From the NCBI RefSeq assembly GCF_017573545.1, contig NZ_JAGEOK010000015.1:204104-268103 (forward strand): 64,000 nucleotides of DNA, read 5' to 3'. Each line of letters opens with the position of its first letter. Positions within the stretch are counted from its first letter, which is position 1. The notes below the pieces were generated by a model. The model was not told the origin of the DNA and searched no databases. It saw nothing but the letters and a program-made list of their open reading frames with translations. This stretch comes from Actinomadura nitritigenes. GTDB taxonomy: Bacteria > Actinomycetota > Actinomycetes > Streptosporangiales > Streptosporangiaceae. The translations under genes and the position numbers were made by a program. Shown here piece after piece: positions 61,145 through 64,000 of the stretch.

Positions 61145-61756
61145 ATGACCACGCAGGCGATCCCCCGTGAACCGCAGCAGGACCGCAGCCGCGCGACCCG
61201 GCGGCGCCTCCTCGAGGCCGCCGTCGACCGCCTCGCGTCGGTGGGCTGGGCCGGCACCACGGTCGCCACCGTCGCCGAACGCGCCGGGGTGTCGCGCGGC
61301 GCCGCGCAGCACCACTTCCGCACCCGGGAGGAGCTGGTCACCGCCGCGGTCGAGTACGGCTCCGAGGTGCGGATGGCGCAGATGCGGGAGCACCTGGACG
61401 CGCTCGCCGACCGCCGGCCGTCCACCCTCGACGTCGTCACCCTGCTCGGCGAGATGTACACCTCGCCGCTGTTCCGCGCGGCGCTCCAGCTGTGGGTCGC
61501 CGCCAGCTCCGACGAGCAGCTCCGCGCCCATGTCCTGCCGCTCGAGGCCCGGGTCGGGCGCGAGGCCCACCGCCTCACCGTCGAGGCCCTCGGCGCGGAC
61601 GAGTCCGTGCCCGGCGTCCGGGAGACCGTGCAGGCCACGCTCGACCTCGTCCGCGGTCTCGGCCTCGCCGACCTGCTCACCGACGACTCGGCCCGCCGCA
61701 CCGGGCTCCTCCGCCAGTGGGCGGCGACCCTCGACATGGCCCTGTCCGCACGCTGA
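61145..61756 (+). CDS. TetR family regulator of the carboxylase operon
   Basis: The 203-residue protein has a TetR helix-turn-helix (GTTVATVAERAGVSRGAAQHHF) and a helical ligand domain. ATG 61145 follows GAGGAAGAG; an upstream in-frame start at 61085 would include the operator. By position it represses the divergent AtuA-beta-alpha-dehydrogenase operon, and an acyl-CoA is the likely effector. Confidence 0.93.
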   Translation: MTTQAIPREPQQDRSRATRRRLLEAAVDRLASVGWAGTTVATVAERAGVSRGAAQHHFRTREELVTAAVEYGSEVRMAQMREHLDALADRRPSTLDVVTLLGEMYTSPLFRAALQLWVAASSDEQLRAHVLPLEARVGREAHRLTVEALGADESVPGVRETVQATLDLVRGLGLADLLTDDSARRTGLLRQWAATLDMALSAR

Positions 61757-61854
61757 ACGTCCCGCGCCCGGCGGCAACGCACCGCGAAGTCGACGGCCCG
61801 CCCGCCCGCTGGGAGACTGGCCCGATACGCCGGACGATCACCGAGAGGGCGGGA

Positions 61855-62160
61855 ATGCTGCATCTGCTGAGGCTGGAGTACACGGTGTCGGAGGAGGCCG
61901 CCGAACCCCACGTCAAGGAGCACGTGGCGTTCCTCGACCGGCATCATGCCGCCGGCACCTTCCTGGTCTCCGGCCAGACGGTCCCGTCCGAGCAGGGCGG
62001 CCTCATCATCGCCGCGGGCGTCGACCGCGCCGGCGCCGAGGAGATCGCCGCCGGCGACCCGTTCGTGCGCGCCGGCGTCGGCCGCTACACCATCACCACG
62101 ATCGTCCCCGGCCGCGCCCACCCCGCCCTCGCCGAGCTGTTGGCGCCGTTCGGTCCATGA
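61855..62160 (+). CDS. YciI-like protein
   Basis: The 101-residue protein is a YciI/DGPF-fold dimer-type protein with the conserved His-Asp pair in VKEHVAFLDRHHAAG. Family members are thought to bind or hydrolyse small ligands, mostly without known substrate. GAGAGGG precedes the ATG. It overlaps the next gene by 4 nt (ATGA). Confidence 0.9.
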   Translation: MLHLLRLEYTVSEEAAEPHVKEHVAFLDRHHAAGTFLVSGQTVPSEQGGLIIAAGVDRAGAEEIAAGDPFVRAGVGRYTITTIVPGRAHPALAELLAPFGP

Positions 62161-62897
62161 CCGGCGAGCCTCTCCCGGACTTCCGTCCCGGCGATGTCCT
62201 CCGGATCTCCTGCCCGTTCACGGAGGTGACCGTCAGCGCCGTCCATCCCTACAACGTCTCCGTCCGCTGGCCGTGGTGGCAGGTGGATCCCGACAGCGAC
62301 TTCTTCCACTGGAACGGCGACGTCGCGCTCCCCCGCGCCTCCTCCATGGACGCGGAACGCGAGTTCTTCACGACGATCCCGGACACCGAAGCGCTCGCCG
62401 CGGGCGACCGCTGCAAGGTCGGGATACCCCCGACGATCGTCCATGTCATGTCCGTCGAACGCTTCGACCCGCCGCTGGAGACAGGCCGCCTCCCCCGCCC
62501 GCACCGGCACGTCGTCGTCCTCCACCACGGCGAATCAGAGGACCCCGACGCGGAGTTCCAGGGATACATCATCGACCCCGACGACGATCAGCCGATCGCC
62601 ATGGACCTCGTCTTCCGCCCGTACGCGTTCCTGCGCCCCGACGACGAGCTGGCCGACGCCGCCGGACGAGCCTGGCGCTTCGTCGCGCCCTGGGACTGGC
62701 GCCCCTTCGACGGCGGCACCGGCACCCCCGTCTGGCCGCTGACCCTCCTCTACCGCGACGGCGCCGAACCGTCGGCCGCGTCGCTCAACGCCGTCGCTCA
62801 GGCGACCTCCATGGGCTCGCACACGGAACAGCTCGCACGATGGCAGCGCTTGACGGGCGCACACCCGCCCGAACGCAGCCACCCCGCCTCCGCGTGA
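62157..62897 (+). CDS. hypothetical protein
   Basis: The 246-residue protein is not recognised. It is soluble, without a signal peptide or membrane helix, and rich in Trp and Asp (VRWPWWQVDPDSDFFHW, PWDWRPFDGG). Third codon positions are near-uniformly G/C, so it is a real gene. Translation is coupled to the YciI-like gene by an ATGA overlap, so the two probably act together. It is convergent with the hydrolase gene, 27 bp away. Confidence 0.7.
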   Translation: MTGEPLPDFRPGDVLRISCPFTEVTVSAVHPYNVSVRWPWWQVDPDSDFFHWNGDVALPRASSMDAEREFFTTIPDTEALAAGDRCKVGIPPTIVHVMSVERFDPPLETGRLPRPHRHVVVLHHGESEDPDAEFQGYIIDPDDDQPIAMDLVFRPYAFLRPDDELADAAGRAWRFVAPWDWRPFDGGTGTPVWPLTLLYRDGAEPSAASLNAVAQATSMGSHTEQLARWQRLTGAHPPERSHPASA

Positions 62898-62924
62898 AGG
62901 ACGACGCACCGCGCCTGACCGTGC

Positions 62925-63806
62925 TTATCTCGTGTGCGCTTCCAAGGCATCGATGATCACGGGCCAGAGCTCACGCGGACGGTCATGCCCCATGTCGGGG
63001 ATCAGCAGCAGCTCCGCGCCGGGCACGAGCTCCGCGGTACGCCGGCCGCCGCTCGGATCGATGAGCGTGTCGTCCAGGCCGTGGATCACGAGAGTCGGCA
63101 CCTGGAGTTCCCGGAGGGCATCGGCACGCGAGCCGCTGAGGATCATCGCTCCGAGCTGACGCCCGACGCCGGCGGGGTAGTAGGCACGGTCGTAGGCGGC
63201 CGCAGCCAGCTCTCGCAGGGCGGACGCGTCGCCATAGCGCTTGGAGGCCCACACCAGTTCCCGCTCCGCCGCCGCTATGTATCCGTCCCGGTCCTGAGGC
63301 TTCGGGGCGAAGAGCACCGTCCGGGCGTCCGCACTGGATTGGCCGTACTCGCTCTCACCCGTCGACGACATCATGGACGTCAGGGTCAGCACCCGCTCCG
63401 GCCTGGTGATCGCCATCGTCTGGGCGATCATTCCGCCCATCGAGGCTCCGACGACGTGGGCCCGCTCGACGCCGAGCGCGGTCAGCAGCCCGAAACCGTC
63501 GTCGGCCATGTCCTTCAGCCCGTACGGGACCATCGCCACGGCGGAGGCGATGTCCCCCGAACTCACGGCGCCGATGAACCGCCCCATGTCGACCGGATGA
63601 TCGTCGAATCTCGTCGACAGCCCGCAATCGCGGTTGTCGAACCGGATCACGTAGCGGCCGCGAGCCGCCAGCGCACGGCAGAAGTCCTCATGCCAGGCGA
63701 TCATCTGGGCGCCGAATCCCATGACGAGCAGAACGGGAGCATCGGAGGGATCGCCGAAGCTCTCATAGGCGATGGACACCCCGGGCGACACGTCGACGAT
63801 CGGCAT
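62925..63806 (-). CDS. alpha/beta hydrolase
   Basis: The 293-residue protein is an alpha/beta hydrolase: oxyanion segment LVMGFGAQMIAWH, nucleophile elbow GASMGG, acid Asp in HGLDDTLIDP and His in DMGHDRP. ATG 63806 has GGGAGG 8 nt upstream; the frame to 63842 is not needed. Codon use is slightly less GC-extreme than neighbours. It lies downstream of the rRNA operon, read in the same direction. The substrate is unknown. Confidence 0.9.
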   Translation of the reverse strand: MPIVDVSPGVSIAYESFGDPSDAPVLLVMGFGAQMIAWHEDFCRALAARGRYVIRFDNRDCGLSTRFDDHPVDMGRFIGAVSSGDIASAVAMVPYGLKDMADDGFGLLTALGVERAHVVGASMGGMIAQTMAITRPERVLTLTSMMSSTGESEYGQSSADARTVLFAPKPQDRDGYIAAAERELVWASKRYGDASALRELAAAAYDRAYYPAGVGRQLGAMILSGSRADALRELQVPTLVIHGLDDTLIDPSGGRRTAELVPGAELLLIPDMGHDRPRELWPVIIDALEAHTR

Positions 63807-63880
63807 GTCCGCAGCCTCCCAGGGCCGGCTTCCGGAGCGCATCCGAATATTCGACGGGCGTGCGCCGCAGGCGGAAATGC

Positions 63881-63911
63881 GGAAGGCCCCGCCGTAACGG
63901 CGGGGCCTTCC
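63881..63911 (-). terminator. rRNA operon terminator
   Basis: GGAAGGCCCCGCCG and its complement CGGCGGGGCCTTCC form a 14-bp stem with a 3-nt loop, 8 nt beyond the 5S rRNA 3' end on the minus strand. A U-tract (TTTTTT) lies between the 5S end and the hairpin rather than after it. Confidence 0.85.
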
Positions 63912-63919
63912 TAAAAAAT

Positions 63920-64000
63920 GTCCGGCGGTGTCCTACTCTCCCACACAGTCTCCCATGCAGTACCATCGGCGCTGAAGGGCTTAACTTCCGGGTTCGGAAT
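63920..64000 (-). rRNA. rrf: 5S rRNA, 3' part
   Basis: The minus strand reads ATTCCGAACCCGGAAG at the window edge, then GATGGTACTGCATGGGAGAC and GGGAGAGTAGGACACCGCC, the conserved 3' two thirds of actinobacterial 5S rRNA. The 5' third and the 23S and 16S genes lie beyond the right edge. Confidence 0.95.

Overview
The window looks like chromosomal DNA of a filamentous high-GC actinomycete. GC at third codon positions is near saturation. Other signs are the abundance of ROK, LacI, TetR, LysR and Lrp regulators, GuaB1, an LCP protein, tandem L,D-transpeptidases with lipobox signals, a DUF574-type methyltransferase, and many genes that start directly on an extended -10 box (leaderless). A genus in or near Thermomonosporaceae (Actinomadura-like) is my inference, not something the sequence proves.

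Layout. 0-5.5 kb: SMP-30-type lactonase, S-adenosylmethionine methyltransferase, a TetR/short-chain dehydrogenase divergent pair, a LexA-boxed DNA polymerase IV and an alpha/beta hydrolase. 5.5-17.6 kb: a complete xylo-oligosaccharide island. It holds a three-gene sugar ABC importer without its own ATPase, a divergent single reading frame that fuses a full LacI repressor to a full GH3 glycosidase, a GH43 xylosidase, a ROK repressor, xylulokinase and xylose isomerase. 17.7-25.1 kb: a four-gene lipoprotein/adaptor/ATPase/FtsX-permease cascade in which every junction overlaps by 4 nt. It is divergent from an OmpR-type two-component system and is followed by a NarL-type two-component system. 25.2-32.3 kb: an Lnt-like nitrilase-fold membrane enzyme overlapping a membrane permease on the opposite strand, a small phosphatase, a DinB-fold protein, two paralogous L,D-transpeptidases and a membrane protein. 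32.5-36.4 kb: a LysR/aminotransferase pair, then a self-contained transcription unit of three unusual tRNAs (Trp, Ala, Ser) with a promoter and a 22-bp terminator stem. 36.4-46.7 kb: two CPA1 antiporters, a CGNR regulator, dihydropteroate synthase, GDP-mannose dehydratase, a UBP zinc finger protein, an MFS pump with a LysR regulator and a double Lrp regulator. 47-54.4 kb: GuaB1, a degenerate and an intact LCP protein, an enolase-superfamily protein lacking its catalytic lysines coupled to a P-loop kinase, and a tiny secreted Cys/His peptide. 54.5-61.8 kb: an acyl-CoA carboxylase/dehydrogenase/AtuA-like operon with a divergent TetR regulator. 61.8-64 kb: YciI-like protein, a hypothetical protein, an alpha/beta hydrolase, and the 3' end of a 5S rRNA gene of an rRNA operon that lies beyond the right edge on the minus strand.

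The strongest candidates for something undescribed are the LacI-GH3 fusion (a repressor carrying an enzyme likely to destroy its own inducer), the tRNA trio with non-canonical invariant positions, the lysine-less enolase-fold/kinase pair, and the CHHCC secreted peptide.
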